Counted from the stretch's first letter, positions 7,914 to 16,294 are shown. The stretch is 46,559 nucleotides of DNA from Candidatus Magasanikiibacteriota bacterium (GCA_903893485.1 CAITMK010000001.1:1-46559), one strand, 5' to 3'. Notes: generated by a model not told the origin, from the letters alone. Numbers and translations are program-made.

Positions 7914-8720
7914 TTAAACAACAAAGTTTTTAACAGGAGCATTTGCTTCATCTTCTGCCGCGTGCGTTGCCAAAATTTCATCAGCAAGCGCATCATACGC
8001 AACCGCACCACGAGAAAATTTATCGTACTGCATAATTACTTTCCCAAAACTTGGCGCTTCTGCTAATTTCACGTTGCGCGGAATAACGGTAGTAAAAATT
8101 TTGTTTGGAAAAAATTTGCGAAGCTCGCCTTCGACGTCTTTTGATAATTTATTTTGCGAACTAAACATGGTAATCACTGCACCTAAAATTTTAACCGTTG
8201 GATTAATACTTTCGCGCACCAATTCAATGGTTTCTAAAAGCTGACCCAAACCCTCGAGCGCATAATATTCTGCTTGCACCGGAATTAAAATTTCGTCGGC
8301 AGCAACCAGTGAATTCACGGTTAAAAGACCGAGCGATGGCGGGCAATCAATGATTACGTAATCGTAGGAATGCGCTGATTCCTGAAGCAAATCGCGCAAA
8401 CGAAATTCGCGGCGATCAACGCTAACTAATTCAACGTTGGCGCCGGCAAGTGCCGGAGTTGCAGGTGCAATTCTGAAACCGTCAACGGATGTTTCGTGGA
8501 TAATATCGCGAAAATTTTTGTCACCAACTAATGCGTCATATAAACCATGCGCCAACTCGCGATAACTTTGGCCAACGCCGCTGGTTGCATTTGCCTGCGG
8601 ATCCATATCAACCAACAAAACAAATTTGCCTTTATCCGCCAAATAACTCGCAACATTAATAGCTGTGGTAGTCTTACCGACACCGCCTTTTTGATTCACA
8701 ACCGCAATAATTCTACCCAT
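7914..8720 (-). CDS. parA: Chromosome partitioning ATPase ParA (Soj)
   Basis: A deviant Walker ATPase that partners ParB in origin segregation. The motif KGGVGKTTT sits at residues 11-19, DPQANAT follows near 45, and DCPPSLG marks the Walker B region. I place the start at the ATG at 8720 (268 residues). A longer reading would run back through the tRNA-Leu gene and adds unrelated residues. A minus-strand promoter lies just upstream, and its -10 box is ten bases from the ATG. Confidence 0.96.
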   Translation of the reverse strand: MGRIIAVVNQKGGVGKTTTAINVASYLADKGKFVLLVDMDPQANATSGVGQSYRELAHGLYDALVGDKNFRDIIHETSVDGFRIAPATPALAGANVELVSVDRREFRLRDLLQESAHSYDYVIIDCPPSLGLLTVNSLVAADEILIPVQAEYYALEGLGQLLETIELVRESINPTVKILGAVITMFSSQNKLSKDVEGELRKFFPNKIFTTVIPRNVKLAEAPSFGKVIMQYDKFSRGAVAYDALADEILATHAAEDEANAPVKNFVV

Positions 8721-8730
8721 AGATGACGGC

Positions 8731-8760
8731 AGTATAGCAGCCTTTCGCCGGCTTTGACAA
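8731..8760 (-). promoter_or_regulatory. parA promoter
   Basis: On the minus strand TTGTCA (8755-8760) and TATACT (8731-8736) are 18 bases apart. The parA ATG is ten bases past the -10 box, so the mRNA would be almost leaderless. The -35 uses the same bases as the divergent tRNA-Leu -35 box. Confidence 0.65.
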
Positions 8761-8782
8761 CCGGTCAAAAACCTGATAAGAT
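8754..8782 (+). promoter_or_regulatory. tRNA-Leu promoter
   Basis: TTGACA (8754-8759) and TAAGAT (8777-8782) are 17 bases apart, and the tRNA begins 18 bases past the -10. An inverted repeat, TTTGAC...GTCAAA, overlaps the -35. Confidence 0.75.
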
Positions 8783-8800
8783 ATCCCCGTAATAACGTAA

Positions 8801-8887
8801 GCCCAGATGGCGGAATTGGTAGACGCACAGGACTCAAAATCCTGCGGCCGCAAGGTCATGAGAGTTCGATTCTCTCTCTGGGCACCA
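8801..8887 (+). tRNA. tRNA-Leu (anticodon CAA)
   Basis: The acceptor stem GCCCAGA pairs with TCTGGGC, and the 3' ACCA is encoded. The anticodon loop CTCAAAA gives CAA. A long variable arm (GCGGCCGCAAGGTCATG region) fits a class II leucine tRNA. The T arm carries GTTCGATTC. The total length is 87 bases. Confidence 0.95.
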
Positions 8888-8912
8888 GCCTCAATTTCAA
8901 AATATACCGCCC

Positions 8913-8986
<74 letters not shown>

Positions 8987-8989
8987 TTT

Positions 8990-9019
8990 AAAAATACCCA
9001 CGCATGCGTGGGTATTTTT
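8990..9019. terminator. Bidirectional terminator after the tRNA pair
   Basis: A perfect 15-base palindrome half (AAAAATACCCACGCA) meets its complement, giving a strong stem with A and T runs at the ends. It closes the tRNA transcript and can work on either strand. Confidence 0.9.
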
Positions 9020-9059
9020 AAATTCATCGGAAGATGAAATTAAAAAACGAAATACGTGA

Positions 9060-9200
9060 GTTTGTTTTTGTTTTGAGAAGGGGTCATCCGCAGGCATTGC
9101 GGGCCGGTGCCGCGCACCATGCGCGGCGAGCAATGCCGAGGCCGAGCGCAAAATCCCGCCGGGGATTTTGACGCGACCCCTGAACAAAATAAAAACAAAC
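9060..9200. repeat. Dispersed structured repeat, copy 2
   Basis: The core at 9080-9180 shares both ends with copy 1 but differs in the variable arms. Stem 9093-9100 with 9130-9137 and stem 9109-9115 with 9121-9127 take the places of the copy 1 stems. The hairpin CAAAATCCC (9149-9157) with GGGATTTTG (9162-9170) is conserved. Outer arms 9060-9079 and 9181-9200 also pair imperfectly (about 15 of 20) with a sequence unlike copy 1. The right arm reaches within three bases of the carboxypeptidase stop. Confidence 0.85.
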
Positions 9201-9202
9201 TT

Positions 9203-10180
9203 TTAATTTGTCGGCCACGTAAAATTATCAAACGTCCACTCCGCAAGCATCGCGGTTTCCGTGAATCGTTTATAGACATCCCCCGCACCCATCACCACCA
9301 CGCGAATTTCATGTCCATCATCACTCCGAATAAGCGAGGCAAAATTATATCCGGCTTCATCGGTGTAACCCGTTTTTCCACCTTCAATCGTTGCCGCCTT
9401 CAGCGGCACCGCACCAGTTAAAACCCAATCAGTTGCTTTCACGGTTTTTTTCTTTCCGCTTTCAAGTTCGTGAATCGAAACTTTTTCTTCAACACTTGTC
9501 ACTTTAATTTGCGCGGATGAAAGCGCAATTTTAATTAAACGCGAAACATCTTTTGCGCTCCCTACATTGTGCGCCGATAAACCCGTTACATCTTCAAAAT
9601 GCATGGTCGGCATTCCCAAATCTGCGGCGCGCTGATTCATAAGCACTGCAAATTGTTCGGGTGTAAAACCACTTGCCTGCACCAGCGCATTCATTGCGGT
9701 ATTCAATGAACCAACTAAACCCGCGGCAAATAAATCATGCAATGTATATGTTTCGCCAGCAACCAAATCTTTTGATGAATCAACCACCGCAGAATTTGAA
9801 ATGGTTGTCGTTGCGTTCCAATTCGTAATTTTTTCTGTAAGTAAAAGCGCGGTCATTAATTTTGTAACCGAAGCCAGCGCTTGTGGCTGATCTGCATTTT
9901 TTGAAAAAATAATTGCATCGCTCGCCGCGTCTTCAACAATCACGTGCGGCGCGGTTAATGTTTTTGTAAATTGCGCACCTGATAAATTAATCGGCGGCTT
10001 TGGTGGTTGATGCGCTTCGGGCAACACATTTTTGAGCGGCGCCGCGGCAATATCAGAAATACGATCAAGCGCGTTTTGAGAATTACTAACACGCGACGCG
10101 GCAACTGCGTGCCCCGCCTGCTGACCGCCAATAACACCGATTACAGCGGCAACTGCGATGATGGCAACAAAGCTTCGCAT
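9203..10180 (-). CDS. D-alanyl-D-alanine carboxypeptidase (PBP5-like, peptidase S11)
   Basis: Trims the terminal D-Ala of peptidoglycan stem peptides outside the membrane. A hydrophobic N-terminal segment (residues 4-18) is a likely signal peptide or anchor. The serine-enzyme motifs are complete: SVTK at 104-107, SLN at 158-160 and KTG at 269-271. The usual C-terminal anchor domain seems absent or very short. The start overlaps the 3' end of scpB by 40 bases, so the gene is coupled to the scpAB unit. Confidence 0.93.
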   Translation of the reverse strand: MRSFVAIIAVAAVIGVIGGQQAGHAVAASRVSNSQNALDRISDIAAAPLKNVLPEAHQPPKPPINLSGAQFTKTLTAPHVIVEDAASDAIIFSKNADQPQALASVTKLMTALLLTEKITNWNATTTISNSAVVDSSKDLVAGETYTLHDLFAAGLVGSLNTAMNALVQASGFTPEQFAVLMNQRAADLGMPTMHFEDVTGLSAHNVGSAKDVSRLIKIALSSAQIKVTSVEEKVSIHELESGKKKTVKATDWVLTGAVPLKAATIEGGKTGYTDEAGYNFASLIRSDDGHEIRVVVMGAGDVYKRFTETAMLAEWTFDNFTWPTN

Positions 10181-10677
10181 ACATTCATTTTTTCATACTG
10201 AGGTAACTGTTCGGTGCTGGAAAGGCCCAAATAACGCACAAAATCAATGGTTACACGATACGCAGGAATTTCGGACGTGGATTCCCCGCTCTGCTCAATG
10301 AGCCCGCGCCACTCCAAATTGCGCAAAATTAAAGTACAGTTTATACCACGAATCTGTTCAATGTCTGGCTTCGAAATTGGCCCGCGATACGCAATAATCG
10401 TGAGCGTTTCAAGCTGCGGTCGCGTGAGCTCGCCGGTAATTTCTTCTTTCAAAAAATTCTCAACAACTTCGCGTGTTTGTGGGGCAGAAAAAAACTGCAC
10501 TTCCGCGCCGTTGCGAACTAACATCATACCACGTTCTGGACCAGAATAAATTTCAGATAATTCTTCGAGCCATGATTCAATTTTTTCTGCGTCTGTTTCA
10601 AGAAGCTTTGCAAGTGCGCCCACCGTAAGTGGTTTTGCTGAAACAAATAAAATTGCCTCGAGATGTGCTTTGGTCAT
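10141..10677 (-). CDS. scpB: Segregation and condensation protein ScpB
   Basis: ScpB is the winged-helix partner of the SMC-ScpA complex that compacts and separates chromosomes. The N-terminal LEAILFVSAKPLTV and the central TIIAYRGPISKPDIEQIRG motif are characteristic. Its 178 residues are within the normal range. The start codon overlaps the scpA stop as ATGA, a sign of translational coupling. No smc gene lies in this window. Confidence 0.94.
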   Translation of the reverse strand: MTKAHLEAILFVSAKPLTVGALAKLLETDAEKIESWLEELSEIYSGPERGMMLVRNGAEVQFFSAPQTREVVENFLKEEITGELTRPQLETLTIIAYRGPISKPDIEQIRGINCTLILRNLEWRGLIEQSGESTSEIPAYRVTIDFVRYLGLSSTEQLPQYEKMNVCEALLPSSQLPL

Positions 10678-11366
10678 AGAGTTGCGGTAATATGAATGTC
10701 CGTGAAATGATCTTCTTGCTCCAGCAAAACGCTGCGCTGTTTTGCCAACTCGAGCAGTGCCAAAAACGTTACAATTATATCAGGTTTGGAAGATAAATCA
10801 TCCACCAAATGTTTCATGTGCGTGCGCTGAAATGTTTTAAGCATGTCTTGAACCGCATCAATTTTTTCGCGGATGGACATTACTTTTTGGATTTGCGCTT
10901 CTTCCAATTTTACTGGCGTGCGACGCGTCACGATGTCCGTAATCACCGCGCCCAATTTAAATGAGGTCAATGTTTTTGGCGGCTGAAATCCGCGCGCCAT
11001 GACATGCAATTCTTGGCGTGGATACATGAACCGACGCTGCAATAGCATTTCTTTTATTTCTTCTGCCGCGTGCACAAACTGTTCGTACATTTTGAGCTGG
11101 CGCGAAAGCTCATCCCCGGTCTGCTCGTCTTCAACCACCAACTGCGGCAATAATTCTTTGGATTTCAGGTATAGCAATTTTGCCGCAAGCACCAAAAAAT
11201 CCGCCATTTCAGATTCATCAATTTCAGTTGACGAATTTACAAAGGATAAATATTTGTCCGTCACATCCGCCAAAGAAATTTCGGTAATTTTCAATTCATG
11301 CCCTTCAACTAAGTTGAGGAGCAAATCAAGCGGACCAGAAAATTTCTCGTCGGTGAAAGTAAACAT
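10674..11366 (-). CDS. scpA: Segregation and condensation protein ScpA
   Basis: The kleisin subunit that bridges SMC heads. The opening FSGPLDLLLNLVEGHELKI is diagnostic, and the conserved FLVLAAKLLYLKSKELLP segment follows. The C-terminal winged helix ends in a VTFLALLELAKQ segment. It is 230 residues long. It is joined to scpB by a four-base overlap, and its start directly abuts the aspS stop, suggesting one transcript aspS-scpA-scpB-carboxypeptidase. Confidence 0.95.
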   Translation of the reverse strand: MFTFTDEKFSGPLDLLLNLVEGHELKITEISLADVTDKYLSFVNSSTEIDESEMADFLVLAAKLLYLKSKELLPQLVVEDEQTGDELSRQLKMYEQFVHAAEEIKEMLLQRRFMYPRQELHVMARGFQPPKTLTSFKLGAVITDIVTRRTPVKLEEAQIQKVMSIREKIDAVQDMLKTFQRTHMKHLVDDLSSKPDIIVTFLALLELAKQRSVLLEQEDHFTDIHITATL

Positions 11367-12767
11367 TTATTTTTTGATTTGAATGTGCGCTTCGTCTAAA
11401 GTTTTTTGATCAACATCACTTGGCGCGCCCATCATCGGATCACGTGCGTCGCCCGTTTTTGGAAACGCAATTACCTCGCGAATGTTTGGTTCGCCCGCAA
11501 GCAGCATTACGATACGATCAATGCCAGGCGCAAAACCGCCATGTGGTGGCGCGCCGTATTCAAACGCTTCGAGCATGTGACCGAATTTCAATTCCTGTTG
11601 CTCTGCAGAAATTTTTAGGATATCGAAAATTTTCTGCTGCTCCGCGCGATTATGAATACGAATACTACCACTCGATAATTCATAGCCATTCATAACCAAA
11701 TCATAGGCATTCGCACGCACTTTGAGTGGTTCTGATTCAAGCAAATGTAAATCATCGGGATGCACTGCACAAAATGGATGATGTTTTGCGGCCAAATTTC
11801 CTTCTTCATCGGTTTCAAACATTGGAAAATCCAAAACCCACGCAAATCCTAATTCATTTGGATCATTTTTGTCAGCACGAATATCTGGCTTATCGTTGCC
11901 ATATTTTTCCATCGCTTCGGCGTACGTCATGCGTGGAAATGGAATTTGTGTAATTTTTTTCTCTGGCGTTACGGTTTTGATAAGCTCAATCATCATCGCT
12001 TCGGTATATTGAAAAATATCTTCAGCTTCAACGAATGACATTTCAAAATCAAACTGCGTAAATTCTGGTTGACGATCGCCGCGCTGATCTTCATCGCGAA
12101 AGCATCGTGCGATCTGAAAATATTTTTCGAAACCTGCAACCATGAGAAGCTGCTTGAATTGCTGCGGCGATTGTGGAAGCACAAAAAACTTTCCCGCATG
12201 AAGACGTGACGGCACAATATATTCGCGCGAACCTTCTGGAGTTCCTTTCATCAAAATAGGAGTTTCAATCTCTGTAAACCCATGCGCATGCATGTAATTA
12301 CGAAAGAAAGTCACCACCTGATCGCGCAATTTAATATTGCGCACCATGCGATCGTGGCGCAAATCCAAGTAGCGATATTTCAAACGCAATTCTTCGTTCG
12401 CGCGATTTTCTTCGCTATCAATTTCAAATGGCGGCGTTTTAGATTCATTCAAAACTTTCACTGACTTCGCAAGTAATTCCACGGTCCCGGTTGCCTGCTC
12501 TGGATTAATTTGTTTCGCGCCACGCGCCTGCACGATACCAGTTACTTCAACAACAAATTCGCTGCGAAGTGAATCGAGTGCCACGCGACTTTCATCGGTT
12601 TCCAATTCCTGCGGCACACCAACAATTTGCAAACGACCCGACGCATCGCGTAAATCAAAAAAAACTAATTTACCCATGTTACGGCGTGCATGCACCCAAC
12701 CAAACACGGTTACAATTTCACCAACTTTTCCAACGGTTTCTAGAGCGAGCGTTCGTTTTTCTAACAT
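11367..12767 (-). CDS. aspS: Aspartyl-tRNA synthetase lacking the GAD insertion
   Basis: Charges tRNA with aspartate. An N-terminal OB-fold anticodon domain covers about residues 15-105. Class II motif 2 appears as RCFRDEDQRGDRQPEFTQ (near 221-238) and motif 3 as GFAPGIDRIVMLL (411-423). These are bacterial-type signatures, but at 466 residues the protein is about 100 shorter than usual. The GAD domain that normally separates YGxDKPD from the WVxDFP strand is missing: about a dozen residues join the two (298-309). Whether it also charges tRNA-Asn is unclear; an asnS lies nearby. Confidence 0.95.
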   Translation of the reverse strand: MLEKRTLALETVGKVGEIVTVFGWVHARRNMGKLVFFDLRDASGRLQIVGVPQELETDESRVALDSLRSEFVVEVTGIVQARGAKQINPEQATGTVELLAKSVKVLNESKTPPFEIDSEENRANEELRLKYRYLDLRHDRMVRNIKLRDQVVTFFRNYMHAHGFTEIETPILMKGTPEGSREYIVPSRLHAGKFFVLPQSPQQFKQLLMVAGFEKYFQIARCFRDEDQRGDRQPEFTQFDFEMSFVEAEDIFQYTEAMMIELIKTVTPEKKITQIPFPRMTYAEAMEKYGNDKPDIRADKNDPNELGFAWVLDFPMFETDEEGNLAAKHHPFCAVHPDDLHLLESEPLKVRANAYDLVMNGYELSSGSIRIHNRAEQQKIFDILKISAEQQELKFGHMLEAFEYGAPPHGGFAPGIDRIVMLLAGEPNIREVIAFPKTGDARDPMMGAPSDVDQKTLDEAHIQIKK

Positions 12768-12793
12768 ATCAAAATTCCAATTTTTATATCTGA

Positions 12794-12822
12794 ATAATAC
12801 CCAAAAACGCAGCGTTCGTCAA
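12794..12822 (-). promoter_or_regulatory. aspS promoter
   Basis: On the minus strand TTGACG (12817-12822) and TATTAT (12794-12799) are 17 bases apart. It lies directly downstream of the lipoprotein-gene terminator and gives a leader of about 20 bases. Confidence 0.7.
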
Positions 12823-12871
12823 TAAAAAAAACCCGTTCCCCACCGCGAAGTTCGGCGGCTAGGGATTGGGT
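12823..12871 (-). terminator. Terminator of the orphan lipoprotein gene
   Basis: On the minus strand, ACCCAATCCC pairs imperfectly with GGGAACGGGT around a CCGCC/GCGG inner stem, followed by an eight-base T run. Confidence 0.8.
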
Positions 12872-12889
12872 GTTTGCGCTGCGCGGCGA

Positions 12890-13594
12890 CTATGGCTTGA
12901 CTACCAAAAACCAACAACTTGGACTGAAATCAGACCCTTCATTTTGGACGCGCAATCCACGGTGTAGCCTCGGCGCCTCGCCTGCCTCGCTTGGAAGCAG
13001 CGTCTGCTTGAGATACCACACCCCCGTCACCTTGCGATGACCATCAAGCGTTTTCCGCTTGACTCCAAGCGTGACCAGCGCTGGATGCGCCTGATATTCC
13101 GCGGGATCCGTATGCTCAGACAAATACGCGAGGAACTCAGTATCCTTTGCAAATCGTAGATGCCTACGAGCCGCAAAATTGGCCACTGTGGCCGCCGAAA
13201 CAGCTTCATCGAAGTGGATGAGTTCGTACGGCACAAGAACCGTAGAAGGCTGTTTTTTGGCGTTTTTTGCTGATTTGGCAACGAGTTGGGGCAAGCCGGT
13301 TTCCAGCGTAGCACCTTGATCGATTTGCGCCGCTTGCACAACACCGGAAAGATTTCCCCGTGCCAAAACAGCAAGCATGTGGGCTGGATCTGCGGGCATC
13401 GGAACCATCGTGTCAGTCCGCGGCGCCTGTGCACGCATTTTAGCCAGAACAGCGGCCTGGCGCTGGCGCTCAACCAACTCAACCGCGGTCGGCGGCGGTT
13501 GCCGATAACGCAAAGCTTCGTCAATCGCATCATCTTCGACCTTGTGCCGAACACAGCTACAGAAAAGTAACAGAGCAAACGTCAAAAGCTTCAT
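12890..13594 (-). CDS. Putative lipoprotein of unknown function
   Basis: I do not recognise this 234-residue protein. I place the start at the ATG at 13594, which follows a strong GGAGG site eight bases upstream; a longer frame has no support. The first residues (MKLLTFALLLFC then SC) look like a signal peptide with a possible lipobox cysteine. A Gln/Arg/Ala-rich helix near residues 40-70 follows, then a Pro-rich link and a mixed alpha/beta C-terminal half. Its own promoter, a leader hairpin, a strong ribosome site and a terminator make it a self-contained unit. It looks richer in G+C than its neighbours, so it may have been acquired. Confidence 0.7.
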   Translation of the reverse strand: MKLLTFALLLFCSCVRHKVEDDAIDEALRYRQPPPTAVELVERQRQAAVLAKMRAQAPRTDTMVPMPADPAHMLAVLARGNLSGVVQAAQIDQGATLETGLPQLVAKSAKNAKKQPSTVLVPYELIHFDEAVSAATVANFAARRHLRFAKDTEFLAYLSEHTDPAEYQAHPALVTLGVKRKTLDGHRKVTGVWYLKQTLLPSEAGEAPRLHRGLRVQNEGSDFSPSCWFLVVKP

Positions 13595-13661
13595 TTTTCC
13601 TACCTCCAATAGGCGCAAATGAAAATCGACACCCCTCGGTGCCGACCTCAAAGCTGCTGAA

Positions 13662-13690
13662 TTTATACCAATTTGTCGCCGAAAAGTCAA
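13662..13690 (-). promoter_or_regulatory. Promoter of the orphan lipoprotein gene
   Basis: On the minus strand TTGACT (13685-13690) and TATAAA (13662-13667) are 17 bases apart. The roughly 60-base leader includes an eight-pair hairpin (TCGGCACC/GGTGTCGA) before the GGAGG site. It begins three bases after the asnS stop. Confidence 0.7.
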
Positions 13691-13693
13691 GGA

Positions 13694-14986
13694 TTACGGT
13701 GTTAAACGGTTCAAAAGGCGTGCAAACGGAATCGCCTCGCGAATATGCTCAAGCCCACAAATCCAAGCAACTGAACGTTCCAAGCCAATCCCAAAACCCG
13801 AATGTGGTACAGAGCCAAAACGACGTAAATCCAAATACCACTGAAACATTTCAACCGGCAGATTGTGCGACCTGATACGCTCTTCCAAAAGTGCCAAATC
13901 GTCGATACGCTGCGAGCCGCCAATTACTTCGCCGTAACCTTCTGGGGCCAACATGTCGGCATTAAGCACATAGCGTGGATCCGCTGGATCTGGTTTCATG
14001 TAAAACGATTTTACCTCAACCGGATAATGCGTGATAAAAATCGGACGATCGTATTGCTTGGTCAAAATTGTTTCGTCGTCGGCACCCAAATCATCGCCGT
14101 CTTTAATATCGCTACCAAGTTTTTGAAGCTGTGCGATTGCATCGGTGTAGCGAATGCGTGGAAAATTTCCTTCCGCTGTTTTTTGGAGTGGTGCGATATC
14201 GCGCTCTAATGTTTTTAAATCTTCAGCTCGGCGTTCGAGCACGCGCTTCACTACAAACACGGTCATGTCTTCTTGAAGTTGCATGTTTTCGTTTTGATCC
14301 ATGAAACTTGCTTCGGCTTCAAGCATCCAAAATTCGGTAAGATGACGACGCGTTTTTGATTTTTCGCTGCGAAATGTTGGACCAAAACAATACGTACGTT
14401 TAAGCGCTGACGAAGTCGCTTCTTGATACAACTGCCCTGACTGTGAGAGATACGCGAGTCCGTCAAAATATTTTACTTCAAACAAATCAGTGGTGCCTTC
14501 GCATGCATTTGGGGTAAAAATTGGTGAATCCATCAAAATAAATTTGCGTTCATACAAAAATTCACGAAGCGTAAATTCAATTTCGCTGCGCACACGCATG
14601 ATTGCTTCTTGGCGCGATGATCGAAGCCAGAGATGACGCTCATCCATTAAAAATTCAACGCCGTGTTCTTTTTTTGAAATGGGAAATTCTCCCGAGGTTG
14701 CAGAAATAAATACACATGACAAACCAGTGAGTTCAAAACCCGATGGGGCGCGAGGTTCTGCTTTAACTACGCCAGTTACCATAACTGACGATTCCATGGT
14801 CATCGCTTCGAGTGTGGCCCATGTTTCCGCCGACACTTCATTTTTTGAAAACACAATTTGCACGCGGCCCGTGCCATCGCGAAGTTGCAAAAAATAAATC
14901 GATCCGCTTGAGCGAAAATTGTACGCCCACCCAGAAAGTTCAACCGTTTCTCCGATTTTTTGTGATAATTCAGCAATGTCCAACAT
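13694..14986 (-). CDS. asnS: Asparaginyl-tRNA synthetase
   Basis: Charges tRNA-Asn directly. An OB-fold tRNA-binding domain is at the N terminus (VELSGWAYNFR and the LRDGTGRVQIV segment). Class II motif 2 appears as CFGPTFRSEKSKTRRHLTEFWMLE and motif 3 as GFGIGLERSVAWI, followed by HIREAIPFAR. The start at 14986 (430 residues) is chosen because an upstream extension has no similarity and lies over the promoter region. AsnRS next to AspRS suggests that direct charging, rather than the amidotransferase route, is available for Asn. Confidence 0.93.
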   Translation of the reverse strand: MLDIAELSQKIGETVELSGWAYNFRSSGSIYFLQLRDGTGRVQIVFSKNEVSAETWATLEAMTMESSVMVTGVVKAEPRAPSGFELTGLSCVFISATSGEFPISKKEHGVEFLMDERHLWLRSSRQEAIMRVRSEIEFTLREFLYERKFILMDSPIFTPNACEGTTDLFEVKYFDGLAYLSQSGQLYQEATSSALKRTYCFGPTFRSEKSKTRRHLTEFWMLEAEASFMDQNENMQLQEDMTVFVVKRVLERRAEDLKTLERDIAPLQKTAEGNFPRIRYTDAIAQLQKLGSDIKDGDDLGADDETILTKQYDRPIFITHYPVEVKSFYMKPDPADPRYVLNADMLAPEGYGEVIGGSQRIDDLALLEERIRSHNLPVEMFQWYLDLRRFGSVPHSGFGIGLERSVAWICGLEHIREAIPFARLLNRLTP

Positions 14987-15001
14987 AGAAAATATAGGGT
15001 T

Positions 15002-15031
15002 ATAGTACCCCAAAACCCGTGCAGCTGGCAA
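15002..15031 (-). promoter_or_regulatory. asnS promoter (candidate)
   Basis: On the minus strand TTGCCA (15026-15031) and TACTAT (15002-15007) are 18 bases apart, and the ATG lies 15 bases further on. Confidence 0.5.
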
Positions 15032-15065
15032 GACCCACGCCCTTCCCGTTTTAGCCAAAAAACGC

Positions 15066-15071
15066 TATAGT
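15066..15071 (+). promoter_or_regulatory. -10 box upstream of the DedA-like gene
   Basis: TATAGT lies 14 bases before the ATG. The sequence 17 bases upstream (TTCCCG) is a poor -35 box, so the promoter is only a candidate. It again implies a leader of fewer than ten bases. Confidence 0.4.
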
Positions 15072-15085
15072 ATACGCCACAGCAT

Positions 15086-15712
15086 ATGCGTATTACCCCA
15101 GCACTTCGACACACATTTTTCTTAGGCGCGATTGCGTCCTGGGGCGCATGGGTTTATCCACTCATCGTACTCGCCATTTTTTTTGAAGGCGAAGCCGTGA
15201 TTTACACGGTCATGTTTTTAACATTTGAAAAAATTATAAGTGCCTGGATTACCGTGCCATTAATTTTTGTGAGCGTCATGTTTACCGATTTTATTTCGTA
15301 CTCAATTGGCGCGCGGTGCCCCAAATATTTTCCACGCATTGCACATTACTACGAAAAATTAACGTCGCCCATGGATGCGCGATTAAAATCAGTTTCATTT
15401 TCCGTTTATTTAATTTCAAAATTTACGTACGGATTTCATCGTGCAGTATTGATTCGCTCCGGCATGATTGGTATTCCAGTAAAAAAATTATTTGCCATAA
15501 ACTTTTTTACTTCAATCATTTGGATTGGCGCAATTTCTGCAATCGCATTTGGTTCATGGCGATCAGTAAGTTATTTACGTTCATTCCGCTACGTTGAAAT
15601 CACGCTGCTCGCGGGAATTATCGGTGTACTTTTGGGCAGCCACATTATTTCTCATTTTGCAAAAATGAAATTGGCCAACGATTCAACAAAGTCCCCGCCA
15701 CTGAAAAAATAA
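15086..15712 (+). CDS. DedA/VTT-family membrane protein
   Basis: A 208-residue polytopic membrane protein. Hydrophobic segments lie near residues 10-32, 37-75, 138-160 and 173-195. The motif SKFTYGFHRAVLIRSGMIG followed by a basic turn resembles the conserved arginine/glycine region of DedA (SNARE-associated, VTT) proteins. Members of this family are implicated in lipid transport across the membrane. An acidic residue sits in the first hydrophobic region (FFEGEAV), as in the family. The 3' end overlaps the convergent recO end by 30 bases. Confidence 0.7.
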   Translation: MRITPALRHTFFLGAIASWGAWVYPLIVLAIFFEGEAVIYTVMFLTFEKIISAWITVPLIFVSVMFTDFISYSIGARCPKYFPRIAHYYEKLTSPMDARLKSVSFSVYLISKFTYGFHRAVLIRSGMIGIPVKKLFAINFFTSIIWIGAISAIAFGSWRSVSYLRSFRYVEITLLAGIIGVLLGSHIISHFAKMKLANDSTKSPPLKK

Positions 15713-16294
15713 TCGCATGGTAATTGCAAGTTGGTTTTTTTCTGTGGCGTTATATATAATCGCACCTTCGGGTTTAACGCAATTTGCACATACCACACCG
15801 CCCTGCGCTGGGCTAAACCATTTAAAATTTTCGGTGCTCGCACACAAAACACATTCATGAAATTCTGGTTTTAAACCAGCGTGCATGGCGAGCATACATA
15901 AAAATTCACCTGCGTCGCCCGCGCCCGCTGCGGCAGATTTTTGCGCTTCGTACAATAAACCAAACATCACCGGATCCGCATGGCCCGGCTGCGAAAGCGA
16001 CGTGGCGAGTCGCGCATATAATCCTAACATCGCAATGGATTCTGCGCTTGCACCATGCGCAAAATTTTGTTGCGTTACCGCTTGCGCCACAGTAAATCCG
16101 TTTTTACCCGTTGCCAGCATAACATCAACCAGGCGAAGCGGCTCTAAATGGCCAGATAATTTGCTGGTCATTTTTTGCGCGCCAATTGCCGTGCCAATCA
16201 CCAACCCGTGATGCTCGGTAAAAAAAGTTACTCGCTTATCACGCTCGCGCCATTTTTCGCGCCCCACGATAAGCGCTCGATCAGTAAACGTCAC
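15683..16294 (-). CDS. recO: DNA repair protein RecO
   Basis: RecO helps load RecA at single-strand gaps in the RecFOR pathway. The N-terminal OB-fold begins TDRALIVGREKWRERDKRVTFFTE. The helical domain follows, and a four-cysteine zinc-type motif is visible in the C-terminal half (CVLC then CANC). At 203 residues it is slightly short. It overlaps ruvX by four bases, so the two are coupled at the end of the secY-adk-map operon. Confidence 0.85.
   Translation of the reverse strand: MTFTDRALIVGREKWRERDKRVTFFTEHHGLVIGTAIGAQKMTSKLSGHLEPLRLVDVMLATGKNGFTVAQAVTQQNFAHGASAESIAMLGLYARLATSLSQPGHADPVMFGLLYEAQKSAAAGAGDAGEFLCMLAMHAGLKPEFHECVLCASTENFKWFSPAQGGVVCANCVKPEGAIIYNATEKNQLAITMRLFFQWRGLC

Noticed and set aside
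7036-8720. Possible parS sites near parAB
   Set aside because: I searched for a TGTTTCACGTGAAACA-like palindrome and saw none that I would defend; parS may lie outside the window.
8721-8837. N-terminal extension of ParA
   Set aside because: It reads through the promoter region and into tRNA-Leu; the ATG at 8720 gives the normal ParA start.
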